From Xanthomonas sp. DAR 80977 (GTDB taxonomy: Bacteria > Pseudomonadota > Gammaproteobacteria > Xanthomonadales > Xanthomonadaceae), in assembly GCF_041240605.1 (NCBI RefSeq), contig NZ_CP162487.1, forward strand, positions 1,619,001 to 1,683,000: 64,000 bases of DNA, in the 5' to 3' direction. The stretch's first letter is position 1. Every line of letters begins with the position of its first letter. This document shows positions 21,262 to 31,795 of this stretch, one piece after another. A program made the translations under genes and the position numbers. The notes beneath the pieces are model-generated. The model saw only the letters and a list, made by a program, of their open reading frames with translations. It had not been told where the DNA came from and did no database searches.

Positions 21262-21920
21262 GGCGTGGGTTCCTGGCTGGGGCTGGGCGATGGGGTGGGG
21301 GTGTCGGCGGCGGGCGTGGCCGCTGGCGCCGGGTCGGTGTCGGCGCGGCCCTCGCGGGTGGCTTCGGCCTCGATGCGCAGTTCGACGGTGCCGCCGATCA
21401 CCGACGGCCAGGCGGCGATGCCGAAGTCGGCGCGCTGCAGCGTGGTGGTGGCGGAGAACCCCACGGTGCGGCGGAACGGCGGCAGCGGATGCCGCTTCAA
21501 CGCGTTGAGGGTCACGTCCAGCGCGATCTCGCGGCTGACCCCGTGCAGGGTCAGCGTGCCGAACACCTTGGCGTGGGTGGCGTCGACCGGTTCGATCCGG
21601 GTGGAGACGAAGTGCGCCTCGGGAAAATGCTCGCCGTCGACCAGGTTGCGCGCCAGCGCGGCGCGGTTCCACTTGTCGTCGCCCAGGTCCAGCCGCTGCA
21701 GCGGCACCCGCGCGTCCAGCCGCGCGCTGCGCCAGTCGTCGGGGTCGAACAGCAGGCTGCCGGTGCTGCCGGACACGGTGCCCAGCGCCTTGGAGAAGCC
21801 GGCGTGCTCGATCGCGAACAGCACGCGGGTGTGCACCGGGTCCAGCGCGTACTGCGCCGGGGCCGCCAGCGCGGCGGTGGGCAGGGTCAGCAGCAGGGCG
21901 ATGAGGCAGCGCTGGAACAT
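21258..21920 (-). CDS. YceI-family periplasmic protein with Pro/Thr-rich tail
   Basis: A 220-residue protein with a signal peptide (FQRCLIALLLTLPTAALAA) and a YceI domain (YALDPVHTRVLFAIEHAGFS, then NLVDGEHFPEAHFVSTRI, TLTLHGVSREIALDV, ADFGIAAWPSVIGG). The last ~30 residues are a low-complexity Pro/Ala/Thr/Ser tail absent from the downstream paralogue. It is the first gene of the three-gene YceI / cytochrome b561 / YceI operon and is coupled to the cytochrome gene by an ATGA overlap. Confidence 0.9.
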   Translation of the reverse strand: MFQRCLIALLLTLPTAALAAPAQYALDPVHTRVLFAIEHAGFSKALGTVSGSTGSLLFDPDDWRSARLDARVPLQRLDLGDDKWNRAALARNLVDGEHFPEAHFVSTRIEPVDATHAKVFGTLTLHGVSREIALDVTLNALKRHPLPPFRRTVGFSATTTLQRADFGIAAWPSVIGGTVELRIEAEATREGRADTDPAPAATPAADTPTPSPSPSQEPTP

Positions 21921-22151
21921 GGGCGGGCCAGGCAACGGGAGTAGCCGGGATTCTAGGCGCAGTCCGCGCCGCCTGCGCCGCTGCCTGCTGCAATGGTTCG
22001 TTGCGTCCCGCGGCGGGTGGGCTTTTGCGGCCCCCCGCGGTATAAGAACGCTGCCGCATGCAGGCGGCACGGAGCGGCCGCGTGTGGGCGGCCGGCCCCG
22101 GCAGTGCGCCGGTGTTCATCCGCCGTCGATCGTTCACTGCCGTTGGAGCCG

Positions 22152-25100
22152 ATGTCGATGCAAATCCCCTGTCCTCGACGCCTGCGCCGCGGCTGGCTGC
22201 TCGTCTGGCTGCTGCTGGCCGGTTGCTGCTGCGCCAGCGCGCTGGCGGCGGTGCCGGAACTGCCGCGGTTCCGGGTGCTGGGCGCCGAACAGGGGCTGCC
22301 GTCCACCGAGATCTCGCGCCTGGCCCTGGATCGCGACGGCTACCTGTGGATCGCCAGCGGCGACGGCCTGGCCCGCTACGACGGGCGCGAGTTCCGCCTC
22401 TGGCGCCACGATCCGGCCGATCCGCAGTCGCTGCGCTGCAACTACGTGCAGGAGCTGCACATCGATGCGCGCAACCGGGTCTGGGTCGCCTGCGAAGGCG
22501 GCGGCCTGAGCATGCTCGATGGCCGGCGCCGCGGGTTCCGTCATTTCAACATGGCCACGCAACCGGCGATGCGCAGCGACGAGGTGTTCGCCATCGCCAG
22601 CCGCGGCGACGAGGTGGTGTTCGGCACCTATGCCGGCGGCCTGTATCGGGTGCCCGCGGACGGGCGCGTGCAGCGCATCCAGGCCGGCGACGGCGAGATC
22701 GACGCGATGCTCGACGGCGCGATCGTGGGCCTGGGGTTCGACGACGCCGGGGTGCTGTGGGTCGGCACCTTCAAGGGCATGGTGCGTTACGACGGCACGC
22801 GCGCCAGCGCCTACCGGTTGCCCGGTCCAGCGGACGCGCAGCAGAAGGTCGCGGCGGTGATGGCGCTTGCGGACGGCCTGTGGGTCAGCGCCGGCGGCGA
22901 GCTGTACCAGCTCGGCCACGATGGCCGCTGGCAGCGCGCCGACTGGACCGGCGCGCTGCAGCGCGGGGTGCTGTGCATGGCCGAGGACGGCAACGGCGGC
23001 TATTGGCTCGGCAACGGCCAGGGGCTGTGGCACAAGCCGGCCGCCGGCGCGTTGCGCCACATCGGCGAGGGCGAAGCGGCGGTGGCCGGCGCCAACGTGG
23101 TGGTGAGCATGTTGCGCGACAAGGAGGGCGGGCTGTGGGTGTCCCTGCCGACCCGCGGCCTGGGGTATCTGCGTCCGGGCTGGCGGCGGCTGGCGGTGCT
23201 GGGGCCGGCGCACGGCCTGGCGCCGGACCTGTACGCCAGCCTGGCGCCGGCCCGCGACGGCGGCGTGTGGCTGGCCGGCACCGGCGGCAACGTGTACCGG
23301 CTGCAGCCGTCCAGCGGCGAGTTGGGCAAGCCGCTGTGGACGCCGGGCCTGCCCGGCGTGCGCGTGCTGTCGGTGCTGGAGGACACGGCCGGCGAGCTGT
23401 GGCTGGGCAGCAGCGCCATGTTGCTGCGCGCTCCGGCCGGCGGCGGCGCGCTGCAGGGCTGGGGACGCACGTCGGCGGCCGATGCCACCCCCGAGCTGGG
23501 CGTCAACAGCTGGCTGCGCGAGCGTGCCGACGGCACCTTGTGGATGGCCGCGCCCGGGTTCGGGGTGCAGGTGCGCGCGCTCGCCGACGGCCACGTGCTG
23601 GACAACATCCACGGCCCGCAGCGCGGCCTGGCCGCCGCCGCCGATATCGCCGCGTTCGATCTGGCGCCGGACGGCACGCCGTGGCTGGCCGCCGAACGCC
23701 TGCATTACTGGGATGCCGCCGCCGGGCAATTCCGCACGCCGCCGGAGTTCGCCGGCGAGCGGGTGCAGTCGTTCGCCTTCGCCGATGCGCAGACCTTGTG
23801 GGTGCACCGCCTGGCCGGGCTCGAGCTGTGGCGCCGCGAGGGCGGCCACTGGCGGCAGGTGCATCGCTATGCGGCGGCCGAGGGCGTGCCGGCGACCGAG
23901 TCGCAGGGCCTGGTCGTCGACCAGCAGGGCCGCGCCTGGCTGGGCACGCGCCGCGGCCTGTTCCGGGTCGATCCGCGGCACGCGCCCGCCGTGCGCGCGT
24001 TCGGCACCCGCAACGGTTTGAGCAGCCAGGAAATGGTCAAGCGCGGGCTGTTGATGGCCGCCAACGGGGTGCTGGTGGCCGCCGCGGCCGATGGCAGCGT
24101 GGCGCTGCTGGACACGCGGTTGCCGGATCCGCCGCCGGTGTCGTTGACGCTGAGCATGGAGAGCGTGCAGGTGCGCCGCGGCGAGCGGCTGCTGGCGCTG
24201 CCGGTGAACGGCGGTTTCGCCCTGCAGCCGGACGACCGCGACCTGCGGGTGGTGGCGCGGCTGCTGTCGTTCGTCGATCCGGAGGGGATCGGCTACCGCT
24301 TCCGCCTGTCCGGCTACGACCGCGACTGGGTCGCGGTCGGCGCCGCCGGCGAGCGCACGCTGCCGCAGCTGCCGGCCGGCGAGCACGTGCTCGAGGTGCA
24401 GGCGCGCACCCGCGACGGCGCCTGGTCGCCGACCCTGCGGCTGCCGTTCCGGGTCTATCCGCCGTGGTGGCGCAGCGTGTGGGGCATCGCCGGGCTGCTC
24501 GCCGCCGCCGCGCTGCTGCTGCTGGTCTCGCTGCGCGCCTACCGCCGCCGCCTGCGCCGCCAGCATGCCTGGCAACTGGCGCTGCACAAGCAGGAGGTGG
24601 CCGAGCAGGCGTCGCTGGCCAAGACCCGTTTCCTGGCCACGCTGGGGCACGAGGTGCGTACGCCGATGACCGGCGTGCTCGGCATGAGCGAACTGCTGCT
24701 GGCCACGCCGCTGGATCCCAGGCAGCGCGGCTACACCGAATCGATCCGCCGTGCCGGCACGCATCTGCTGCACCTGGTCAACGACGCGCTGGACCTGGCG
24801 CGGATCGAGGCCGGGCGCCTGCAGCTGGATCTGCAGCCGTTCGCGCTGCAGGCGCTGATCACCGACGTGGTGAACCTGATGGCGCCGCTGGCGCAGGCGC
24901 GCGGGCTACGCTTCGAATGCCACGACACCTTGCCGGGCGCGGTGACCGTCAATGGCGATGCGGTGCGGGTGCGGCAGATCCTGCTCAACCTGATCGGCAA
25001 CGCGATCAAGTTCACCGCCAGCGGCTCGGTGACCCTGCACGTGTCGCCGCTGCAGAGCGGGCACGGGCTGTGCGTGGAGGTCGCCGACACCGGCCCGGGC

Positions 25101-25733
25101 ATCAGCGCCGAGCAGCAGGCGCGGCTGTTCCAGCGCTTCGAACAGGGCGAAGGCCCGCGCACCGCCGCCCGCTACGGCGGCAGCGGGCTGGGCCTGGCGA
25201 TCAGCCAGGAACTGGCGATGGCGATGGGTGGGCGCATCCAGGTCGACAGCCGGCTCGGGCATGGCGCGCGCTTCCGGGTGACGCTGCCGCTGCGCTGGCA
25301 GCCGCGGCCCGCCGAGGCGGTCACCGTGGTGCCGCTGCCGACGCGGGTGCAGGCGCCGTTGCGGATCCTGCTGGTCGAGGACGAACCCACCGTGGCCCAG
25401 GTGATGGCCGAACTGCTGCGCGGCCGCGGCCACCACGTGGTCTGCGCCGCGCACGGGCTGGAGGCGCTGACCGAAGTGACCCAGGCCAGCTTCGACCTGG
25501 GCCTGCTGGACCTGGACCTGCCGGCGCTCGACGGCCTGGCGTTGGCGCGACAGCTGCGCGCGCTCGGCTACGCGTTCCCATTGATCGCGGTCACCGCGCG
25601 TTCCGACGGCGAGGCCGAGGCCGCGGCCAAGGCGGCCGGTTTCGCCCGCTTCGTGCGTAAGCCGGTCACCGGCGACATGTTGGCCGAGGCGATCAGGGGC
25701 GCGATGGAGTCGGGGGGCGGGACGCAGGACTAG
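22152..25733 (+). CDS. Propeller hybrid sensor histidine kinase (paralogue 1)
   Basis: A 1193-residue one-protein phosphorelay. After a signal peptide (about residues 10-30) come two-component-propeller repeats ([43 protein letters not shown]), a Y_Y_Y domain (about 690-770), a membrane helix and a HisKA domain. The phosphoacceptor is His833 in [14 protein letters not shown] HATPase domain ([24 protein letters not shown]) and a C-terminal receiver with Asp1120 (LLDLDLP) and the KPVTGD lysine follow. No Hpt domain is present. It is followed by a close paralogue in the same direction across a repeat. The ATG at 22152 starts the signal peptide; one two codons later is possible. Confidence 0.93.
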   Translation: MSMQIPCPRRLRRGWLLVWLLLAGCCCASALAAVPELPRFRVLGAEQGLPSTEISRLALDRDGYLWIASGDGLARYDGREFRLWRHDPADPQSLRCNYVQELHIDARNRVWVACEGGGLSMLDGRRRGFRHFNMATQPAMRSDEVFAIASRGDEVVFGTYAGGLYRVPADGRVQRIQAGDGEIDAMLDGAIVGLGFDDAGVLWVGTFKGMVRYDGTRASAYRLPGPADAQQKVAAVMALADGLWVSAGGELYQLGHDGRWQRADWTGALQRGVLCMAEDGNGGYWLGNGQGLWHKPAAGALRHIGEGEAAVAGANVVVSMLRDKEGGLWVSLPTRGLGYLRPGWRRLAVLGPAHGLAPDLYASLAPARDGGVWLAGTGGNVYRLQPSSGELGKPLWTPGLPGVRVLSVLEDTAGELWLGSSAMLLRAPAGGGALQGWGRTSAADATPELGVNSWLRERADGTLWMAAPGFGVQVRALADGHVLDNIHGPQRGLAAAADIAAFDLAPDGTPWLAAERLHYWDAAAGQFRTPPEFAGERVQSFAFADAQTLWVHRLAGLELWRREGGHWRQVHRYAAAEGVPATESQGLVVDQQGRAWLGTRRGLFRVDPRHAPAVRAFGTRNGLSSQEMVKRGLLMAANGVLVAAAADGSVALLDTRLPDPPPVSLTLSMESVQVRRGERLLALPVNGGFALQPDDRDLRVVARLLSFVDPEGIGYRFRLSGYDRDWVAVGAAGERTLPQLPAGEHVLEVQARTRDGAWSPTLRLPFRVYPPWWRSVWGIAGLLAAAALLLLVSLRAYRRRLRRQHAWQLALHKQEVAEQASLAKTRFLATLGHEVRTPMTGVLGMSELLLATPLDPRQRGYTESIRRAGTHLLHLVNDALDLARIEAGRLQLDLQPFALQALITDVVNLMAPLAQARGLRFECHDTLPGAVTVNGDAVRVRQILLNLIGNAIKFTASGSVTLHVSPLQSGHGLCVEVADTGPGISAEQQARLFQRFEQGEGPRTAARYGGSGLGLAISQELAMAMGGRIQVDSRLGHGARFRVTLPLRWQPRPAEAVTVVPLPTRVQAPLRILLVEDEPTVAQVMAELLRGRGHHVVCAAHGLEALTEVTQASFDLGLLDLDLPALDGLALARQLRALGYAFPLIAVTARSDGEAEAAAKAAGFARFVRKPVTGDMLAEAIRGAMESGGGTQD

Positions 25734-25871
25734 GGACTCGGGACTAGGGACTAGGGACTCGGGACTCGGAAAGCGCGTCTTCTAGCCGGACGGCGCAGTG
25801 GAGTCGCAGGCTACGCCCTCTGCATTCCGAGTCCCCAGTCCCGAGTCCCGAATCCCGAATCCCGAATCCCG
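25730..25871. repeat. Dispersed inverted repeat, copy B, between the two kinase genes
   Basis: A run of GGGACTAGGGACTC-type units on the left (25730-25769) faces CCGAGTCCCCAGTCCCGAGTCCCGAATCCC units on the right (about 25827-25871), with about 57 nt between. The left run begins at the TAG stop of the first kinase gene. It is a diverged relative of copies A, C and D with ACT/AGT replacing ATT/AAT in most units. Confidence 0.75.
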
Positions 25872-25953
25872 TCTGTTGCCAGCAACGGCGCTTATCGCCG
25901 ACGATGGCGGCGGGCATCGCGGGGAAACGCTGCCCATGCTCAGGGAGATGACG

Positions 25954-28900
25954 ATGCGGTCCAGAAGGATCTTGGGATGGCTACTGCTGCTGTGGTCGAC
26001 GGCCGTCGCCGCGGCGGTGCCGCCGACGCCGCAGCCGCGCCAGCTGACCGTGGCCGACGGACTGCCGTCCAACAGCATCAACGGCTTCGCCGAAGACCAG
26101 CTCGGCTACCTGTGGCTGGCCAGCAGCGACGGCCTGGCGCGCTTCGACGGCCGCGGCTACCGCATCTGGCGGATCGAGGACGGGCTGCGCGACAACAAGA
26201 TATGGACCGTGCATGTCGATGCGCAGAACCGGGTCTGGTTCGGCACCCAGAACGCCGGCATGGGCATGCTTTCGGCGGACCGGCGCACGTTCCGCTACTA
26301 CGACCGCAGCAACTACCCGCAGATCGGCGGCGCCACGGTCTGGGCGATCGCCTCCACCCCCGACGGCAGCATCTGGTTCGGCACCGCCAACGGCGGCCTG
26401 GACCGGCTGCAGCCGGACGGCAAGCTGAGCCGCTACATGCCGATGCCGGGCGACGAGCGCAGCCTGCCGTCGCCGACGGTGACGTTCCTGGCGACCACGC
26501 CCGACGGCACGCTGTGGGTGGGCACGCGCGGCGGCCTGGCGCGCTGGACCGGCCGCGATTTCGAGCGCTTGCCGGCCTCGGCGCTGCCGCGGCCGGAGGT
26601 GCAGGGGCTGACCCCCGAGCGCGACGGCAGCGTGTGGGTGGCCACCCAGGGCGGGGCGCGCCTGCTGCGCGGCGACGGCAGCGCGGTGGTGCCGTACTGG
26701 CGCAACATGCCCAGCGAGAGCGTGCTGGGCATGCTGGTCCACGACCGCCACGGCAATCGCTGGTTCGATACGCTGGACGGCCTCGGCCGCGAGAGCGAGG
26801 CCGGGCAGATCCGCAACGTGCCGCTGTACAGCAATTCCGCGCACGGCCTGGTCAAGCCCAACTGGTCGCTGGCGTTCGAGGACCGCGAGGGCGATCTGTG
26901 GTTCGCCAGCTTCAACGCCGGCCTGTGGTACCTGCCGGCCAACTGGCGGCAGTTCTCGGTGCTGTCGCACCGGGTCGACGACCCGGACTCGATGGGCAAT
27001 CCCTACGTCATCGCGACCGCTCCCTCGCGCGACGGCGATGTGTGGCTGGCGGGCACCCGCGGGGTGCTGGACAAACTGGATCCGGCCACCGGCGTGGTGC
27101 GCCACCACATCCTGGCCATGTTCGAACGCACCTGGCCGCGCGCCATCGTCGAGGACGGCCAGGGCCGGGTGTGGGCGGCGGCGCTGGGGGCGGTGCTGCG
27201 CTACGACCCGGCCAGCGGCGAGGTGCGGCGCTGGGGCAGGCAGGACGGCGCCGATGCGCCGATGCCCGGCGAGGTGGACCGGATGACGGTCGGCAGCGAC
27301 GGCCGCGTGTGGCTGTTCGGCGAGGTCGGCGGTGCGCAGGTGCGCGACCTGGATGGGCACGTGCTGCGCAACATCGCCCTGGGCGCGGACGGGCTGCCGC
27401 CGGAGCTGACCGTGGACGACGCCCGGCCCGGCCCGCTGGGCCAGCCCTGGCTGCTCGGCCAGCACGGCGTGCTGGCCTGGGACCCGGCCAGCGAGCGCTT
27501 CGAGCAGGTGCCCGGCGCGCCGGCGCGGGCGCTGAGCGCCTTCACCATCACCGACGACAACGTGGTCTGGCTGGCCAGCGTCGGCCGCCTGGAACGCTAC
27601 CTGTGGGACGGCGCGCGCCTGAGCCTGCTCGACCGCATCGACGCCGAGCAGGAGTTCCCGTCGCTGGCGCCGAACGGGCTGGTGGTCGATGCCAGCGGCG
27701 TGGCCTGGTTGAGCAGCGTGCGCGGCCTGATCCGGGTCGATCCGGCGAGCAAGGCGATCCGCTCCTACAGCGTGCACGACGGCCTGCCCAACCAGGAGTT
27801 CCGCACCCAGACCCTGACCCAGGCGCGCAGCGGGCAGATCCTCGGCGGCACCCCGGACGGCGTGGTGCTGTTCGAGCCGGCGCAGGTGGTGCCGTCGCGG
27901 CGGCAGCCGCCGCTGGTGATCGAGCGCATCGGCGTGCGCCGCGGCGAGCGCGCGCTGGACCTGCTGCATGCCGGCAGCATCGTGCTGCAGGAAGGCGACC
28001 GCGACCTGCACGTGGTCGCCCGCCTGCTGTCGTTCTCCGATACCGACGCCAACACCTACAGGTTCCGGCTCAGCGGCTACGACCCGGACTGGGTGGATGT
28101 CGGCGCCAGCGGCGAGCGCCTGTTCTCGCGCCTGCCGTCCGGCCACTACACCCTGGAGATGCAGGCGCGCACCGCCGACAAGGTGTGGTCGAAGGTGACC
28201 ACGCTGCGCTTCCGCGTGCTGCCGCCGTGGTGGCGCAGCCCCTGGGGCCTGGCCGGGCTGGCGCTGTTGGCGCTGCTGGCGCTGTGGCTGGTCGCGCACC
28301 TGTACCGGCGCCGCCTGCGCCGGCGCAACGCCTGGCAACTGGCCTTGCACAAGCAGGAGCTGGCCGAGCAGGCATCGCTGGCCAAGACCCGTTTCCTGGC
28401 CACGCTGGGGCACGAGGTGCGCACGCCGATGACCGGCGTGCTGGGCATGAGCGAACTGCTGCTGGCCACGCCGCTGGATCCCAAGCAGCGCGGCTATACC
28501 GAGTCGATCCGCCGTGCCGGCGCGCACCTGCTGCGCCTGGTCAACGATGCGCTGGACCTGGCGCGGATCGAGGCCGGGCGCCTGGAGCTGGACCGGCAGC
28601 CGTTCGACCTGGGCCAGCTGATCGCCGAGCTGGAGGCGATGATGGCGCCGATGGCGCACAGCCGCGGCCTGGACTTCGCGCTGGACAACGCGATGCCGGC
28701 CGACGTGACCGCCAACGGCGATGCGACGCGGGTGCGGCAGATCCTGCTCAACCTGCTCAACAACGCAATCAAGTTCACCGACCGCGGCGGCGTGACCCTG
28801 CGCGTGGCGCCGCTGCACGAGCGCCAGGGCGTGCGCTTCGAGGTCGCCGACACCGGCCCGGGCATCAACGCCGAGCAACAGGCGCGGCTGTTCCAGCGTT

Positions 28901-29487
28901 TCGAGCAGGCCGATGGGCCGCGCACCGCCGCCCGCTACGGCGGCAGCGGCCTGGGCCTGGCGATCTGCCAGGAACTGGCGGTGGCAATGGGCGGGCGCGT
29001 GGAGCTGCACAGCAAGCTCGGCGTCGGCACCCGCTTCATCGTCGACCTGCCGCTGCCGTGGATCGCCGAGCCGCTGCATTCCGGCACGCGCGGCGAGCGC
29101 GAGGCGCAGGCGGCGACGCGGCCGCTGCGCATCCTGCTGGTCGAGGACGACCCTACCGTCGCCGAAGTGGTCAGCGGCCTGCTGAGCGCGCGCGGGCACC
29201 ACATCACCCATTCCGCGCACGCCCTGGCGGCCTTGACCGAGGTGGCGGGGAGCAGCTTCGACGTGGCCTTGCTGGACCTGGACCTGCCCGGCCTGGACGG
29301 CCTGGCGCTGGCGCGGCAACTGCGCGTGTTCGGCTACGAGATGCCGCTGATCGCGGTCACCGCCCGCGCCGACGCCGATGCCGAACCGCAGGCCCGCGCG
29401 GCCGGCTTCGACGGCTTCCTGCGCAAGCCGGTGACGGGCGACATGCTGGCCGAGGCGATCGAGGCGGTGCTTGAGGGCCGGGATTAG
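25954..29487 (+). CDS. Propeller hybrid sensor histidine kinase (paralogue 2)
   Basis: A 1177-residue paralogue of the preceding gene with the same order: signal peptide (GWLLLLWSTAVAAA), propeller blades (GYLWLASSDGLARFDG, RVWFGTQNAGMGML, TLWVGTRGGLARWTG), Y_Y_Y, one membrane helix, HisKA with His820, HATPase ([13 protein letters not shown]) and receiver with Asp1108. The sensor parts differ substantially between paralogues, while the HisKA region is almost identical at DNA level. AGGGAG lies six bases before the ATG at 25954; ATGs at 25936 and 25948 are alternatives. The two proteins probably sense different ligands but share output. Confidence 0.92.
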   Translation: MRSRRILGWLLLLWSTAVAAAVPPTPQPRQLTVADGLPSNSINGFAEDQLGYLWLASSDGLARFDGRGYRIWRIEDGLRDNKIWTVHVDAQNRVWFGTQNAGMGMLSADRRTFRYYDRSNYPQIGGATVWAIASTPDGSIWFGTANGGLDRLQPDGKLSRYMPMPGDERSLPSPTVTFLATTPDGTLWVGTRGGLARWTGRDFERLPASALPRPEVQGLTPERDGSVWVATQGGARLLRGDGSAVVPYWRNMPSESVLGMLVHDRHGNRWFDTLDGLGRESEAGQIRNVPLYSNSAHGLVKPNWSLAFEDREGDLWFASFNAGLWYLPANWRQFSVLSHRVDDPDSMGNPYVIATAPSRDGDVWLAGTRGVLDKLDPATGVVRHHILAMFERTWPRAIVEDGQGRVWAAALGAVLRYDPASGEVRRWGRQDGADAPMPGEVDRMTVGSDGRVWLFGEVGGAQVRDLDGHVLRNIALGADGLPPELTVDDARPGPLGQPWLLGQHGVLAWDPASERFEQVPGAPARALSAFTITDDNVVWLASVGRLERYLWDGARLSLLDRIDAEQEFPSLAPNGLVVDASGVAWLSSVRGLIRVDPASKAIRSYSVHDGLPNQEFRTQTLTQARSGQILGGTPDGVVLFEPAQVVPSRRQPPLVIERIGVRRGERALDLLHAGSIVLQEGDRDLHVVARLLSFSDTDANTYRFRLSGYDPDWVDVGASGERLFSRLPSGHYTLEMQARTADKVWSKVTTLRFRVLPPWWRSPWGLAGLALLALLALWLVAHLYRRRLRRRNAWQLALHKQELAEQASLAKTRFLATLGHEVRTPMTGVLGMSELLLATPLDPKQRGYTESIRRAGAHLLRLVNDALDLARIEAGRLELDRQPFDLGQLIAELEAMMAPMAHSRGLDFALDNAMPADVTANGDATRVRQILLNLLNNAIKFTDRGGVTLRVAPLHERQGVRFEVADTGPGINAEQQARLFQRFEQADGPRTAARYGGSGLGLAICQELAVAMGGRVELHSKLGVGTRFIVDLPLPWIAEPLHSGTRGEREAQAATRPLRILLVEDDPTVAEVVSGLLSARGHHITHSAHALAALTEVAGSSFDVALLDLDLPGLDGLALARQLRVFGYEMPLIAVTARADADAEPQARAAGFDGFLRKPVTGDMLAEAIEAVLEGRD

Positions 29488-29570
29488 GGATTGGGCATTC
29501 GGGATTCGCAAAAGCGGCAGCGGTCACGATGCGCTTTTACGACTCCCCAATCCCGACTCCCCAATCCCGG
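29479..29570. repeat. Dispersed inverted repeat, copy C, between convergent genes
   Basis: Left arm CCGGGATTAGGGATTGGG (from 29479) faces right arm ACTCCCCAATCCCG repeated twice (29540-29569). A nested stem AAAAGCG (29510-29516) with CGCTTTT (29532-29538) lies inside, as in copy A. It separates the convergent kinase and efflux genes. On the minus strand its edge abuts the TAG stop of the efflux gene. Confidence 0.8.
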
Positions 29571-31004
29571 CTACTCCGCCACTTCCTCCACCTTCTTGTC
29601 CGGATGCGGCCGCGTGTCCGGCAGCTGCCAGAAGATCAGGGTCGAGGTCAGGGTGATCGCGCCGACGCAGACGAAGGTGGCGTGCAGCGCGGCGGTGGCG
29701 CCGTGGGTGTCGCCGAGGTGGTCGTTGAACGCGGCCAGCAGGCTGCCGGCCGCGGCGGCGCCGAAGCCGGTGGCCAGCATCATCACCATCGACAGCAGGC
29801 TGTTGCCGGCGCTGGCCTGGTCGCGGTCCAGGTCGCGCAGCGTCACCGTGTTCATCACGGTGAACTGCAGCGAATTGACCGCGCCGAACAGCGCCAGCTG
29901 CAGCAGCCGCCAGCCCAGCGGCTGGCCGGCGTCGAACAGCATGAAGCTGGCCATGGCGACGCCGACCAGCACGGTGTTGGTCATCAGCACCCGGCGATAG
30001 CCGTAGCCCTGCACCAGCTTCACCGCCGCGCGCTTGGCGGCCATGCCGGCCAGCGCCACCGGGATCATCATCAGGCCCGCGCGCATCGGGCTCATGCCCA
30101 GGCCGACCTGCAGCAGCAGCGGGATCAGGAACGGCATGCTGCCGCTGCCCACGCGCGCGAACAGGTTGCCGAGGATGCCGATGCGGAAACTGACCACCTT
30201 GAACAGGTGCAGCGGGAACAGCGCCGCCGGCGCGTTGGCCGCGTGCAGCCAGTAGCCGATCAGCGCGGCCAGGCCGGCGATGGCCAGCAGCATCACGAAC
30301 GCATGGCGCAGGCCCAGCTCGGAGATCCCGTCCAGCGCCAGCGACAGCGCGATCATGCCGAAGGCCAGCATCGCGTAGCCGATCAGGTCGAAGCGGGTGC
30401 GTTGCTCGCCGTGGAAATCGGGCATCACCTTCAGCGCCGCGGCGAAGCCGATCGCGCCGATCGGCAGGTTGATCAGGAACACCCAGTGCCACGAGGCCAC
30501 CTGCACCAGCCAGCCGCCCAGGGTCGGCCCGACCAGCGGCCCGATCAGCGCCGGGATCGCGATGAAGCTCATCGCGCTGAGGAACTGCTCGCGCGACACC
30601 GAGCGCATCACCGCCAGGCGCCCGACCGGCAGCAGCATCGCCCCGCCGATGCCCTGCAGCACCCGCGCGGCGACCAGGTAGGGCAGGCGCGGCGCGGCGG
30701 CGCACAGCAGCGAGCCGAGGGTGAACAGCACGATCGCGGCCAGGAAGGTGCGGCGCGTGCCGTAGCGGTCGGCGATCCAGCCCGAGGCGGGGATGAACAT
30801 CGCCACCGCCAGCGCATAGCTGAACACCACCGACTGCATCTGCAGCGGACTCTCGCCCAGGCTGCGCGCCATCGCCGGCAGTGCGGTGTTGACGATGGTC
30901 GCGTCCAGCATCTGCATGAAGATGGCCAGCGACACCAGCCACAGCAGCGGCCGGAAACTGCGGTCATTCGGAACCGAAAGCGGATCGGGGGAGGGCGCGG
31001 ACAT
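29571..31004 (-). CDS. MFS multidrug efflux protein, MdtD/DHA2-like
   Basis: A 477-residue major facilitator with about 14 membrane helices. It starts with LWLVSLAIFMQMLDATIVNTALPAMA, the motif of the DHA2 drug:H+ antiporter group. Motif A is IADRYGTRRTFL and motif C is in the fifth helix (IALIGPLVGPTLGGWL). Length and N-terminus fit MdtD/YegB rather than longer EmrB proteins. The frame remains open upstream through the REP array, but the ATG at 31004 is the natural start. No regulator is adjacent; hemE lies upstream beyond the repeats. Confidence 0.9.
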   Translation of the reverse strand: MSAPSPDPLSVPNDRSFRPLLWLVSLAIFMQMLDATIVNTALPAMARSLGESPLQMQSVVFSYALAVAMFIPASGWIADRYGTRRTFLAAIVLFTLGSLLCAAAPRLPYLVAARVLQGIGGAMLLPVGRLAVMRSVSREQFLSAMSFIAIPALIGPLVGPTLGGWLVQVASWHWVFLINLPIGAIGFAAALKVMPDFHGEQRTRFDLIGYAMLAFGMIALSLALDGISELGLRHAFVMLLAIAGLAALIGYWLHAANAPAALFPLHLFKVVSFRIGILGNLFARVGSGSMPFLIPLLLQVGLGMSPMRAGLMMIPVALAGMAAKRAAVKLVQGYGYRRVLMTNTVLVGVAMASFMLFDAGQPLGWRLLQLALFGAVNSLQFTVMNTVTLRDLDRDQASAGNSLLSMVMMLATGFGAAAAGSLLAAFNDHLGDTHGATAALHATFVCVGAITLTSTLIFWQLPDTRPHPDKKVEEVAE

Positions 31005-31147
31005 CGGCACGCACGGCAACGCGAGGGGCGCATAGGATCGCGCAGATCGCGTCGCGGTGTCGTGCAGCAGCGGGCGGTTGTGGCGCATGCTGCACGCTGC
31101 GGTCTGGTGGCGATGGCGGATCGGGCAGCGTCGCGGCGGCGCGTGGC

Positions 31148-31703
31148 TGTCCGATGCCGTCGGGTTCATGGCTTCGTTCGTCGCGACTGAAGTCGCTCCC
31201 ACAGGGATTTGCGGCGGGCTTGCTGGGTGCACTGCGGGAGGGACTTCAGTCCCGACGGTGTCCGACGCCGTCAGGCTTACCGCTTCATGTGTCGCGGTTG
31301 AAACCGCTCCTACAAAGAGCTTGCGGAAAGCCGGCTGGGTGCACTGTAGGAGGGGCTTCAGCCCCGACGGTGTCCGACGCCGTCAGGCCTACCGCTTCGT
31401 GTGTCGTGGTTAAAACCGCTCCTACAAAGAGCTTGCGGCAAGCCGGCTGGGTGCACTGTAGGAGGGGCTTCAGCCCCGACAGTGTCCGACGCCATCGGGT
31501 CTACCACTTCGTTTGTCGCGGCTGAAGCCGCTCCTACAGAAAGCGTGCGGTGAGCCGGCCGGGTGCATTGTGGGACGGGCTCAGCCCCGACGGTGTCCGA
31601 GGCCATCGGGTCCACCACTTCGCTTGTCGCGGCTGAAGCCGCTCCTACAGAAAGCGTGGGGCGAGTCTGCCGGGTGCACTGTGGGAGGGACTTCAGTCCC
31701 GAC
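31148..31703. repeat. Tandem array of five ~111-bp REP/BIME units
   Basis: Five head-to-tail units (31148-31258, 31259-31370, 31371-31482, 31483-31593, 31594-31703) each begin TGTCCGA. Each contains a reverse GTAGGAGC-type element (GTCGCGGCTGAAGCCGCTCC in units 4 and 5) and a forward element (GTAGGAGGGGCTTCAGCCCC in units 2 and 3), so each unit is an inverted pair. The GTAG head plus imperfect palindrome is the hallmark of REP sequences of pseudomonads and xanthomonads. Stem bases vary between units in a paired way. No REP-associated transposase gene is nearby in the window. Confidence 0.92.
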
Positions 31704-31738
31704 TGCAGGATGGCGGAAGCGCGGGTTGCGTCGATCCG

Positions 31739-31777
31739 CGCATCCGATATGGGCGCAAGGCGCCCATATCGGATGCG
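31739..31777. terminator. 17-bp perfect hairpin downstream of hemE
   Basis: Positions 31739-31755 pair perfectly with 31761-31777 around a CAAGG loop, 18 bp after the hemE stop. No U-run follows on either strand, so it may be a processing or protection structure, or part of the neighbouring repeat region, rather than a canonical terminator. Confidence 0.55.
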
Positions 31778-31795
31778 ACGACTTGCTGCGCGCGG

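Noticed and set aside
31005..31232. N-terminal extension of the MdtD-like efflux protein
   Set aside because: The in-frame extension reads through REP sequence; the ATG at 31004 fits the family start.
31148..31703. CRISPR array
   Set aside because: Units are ~111 bp, head-to-tail and homologous over their whole length, with no unique spacers or cas genes; they are REP/BIME units.
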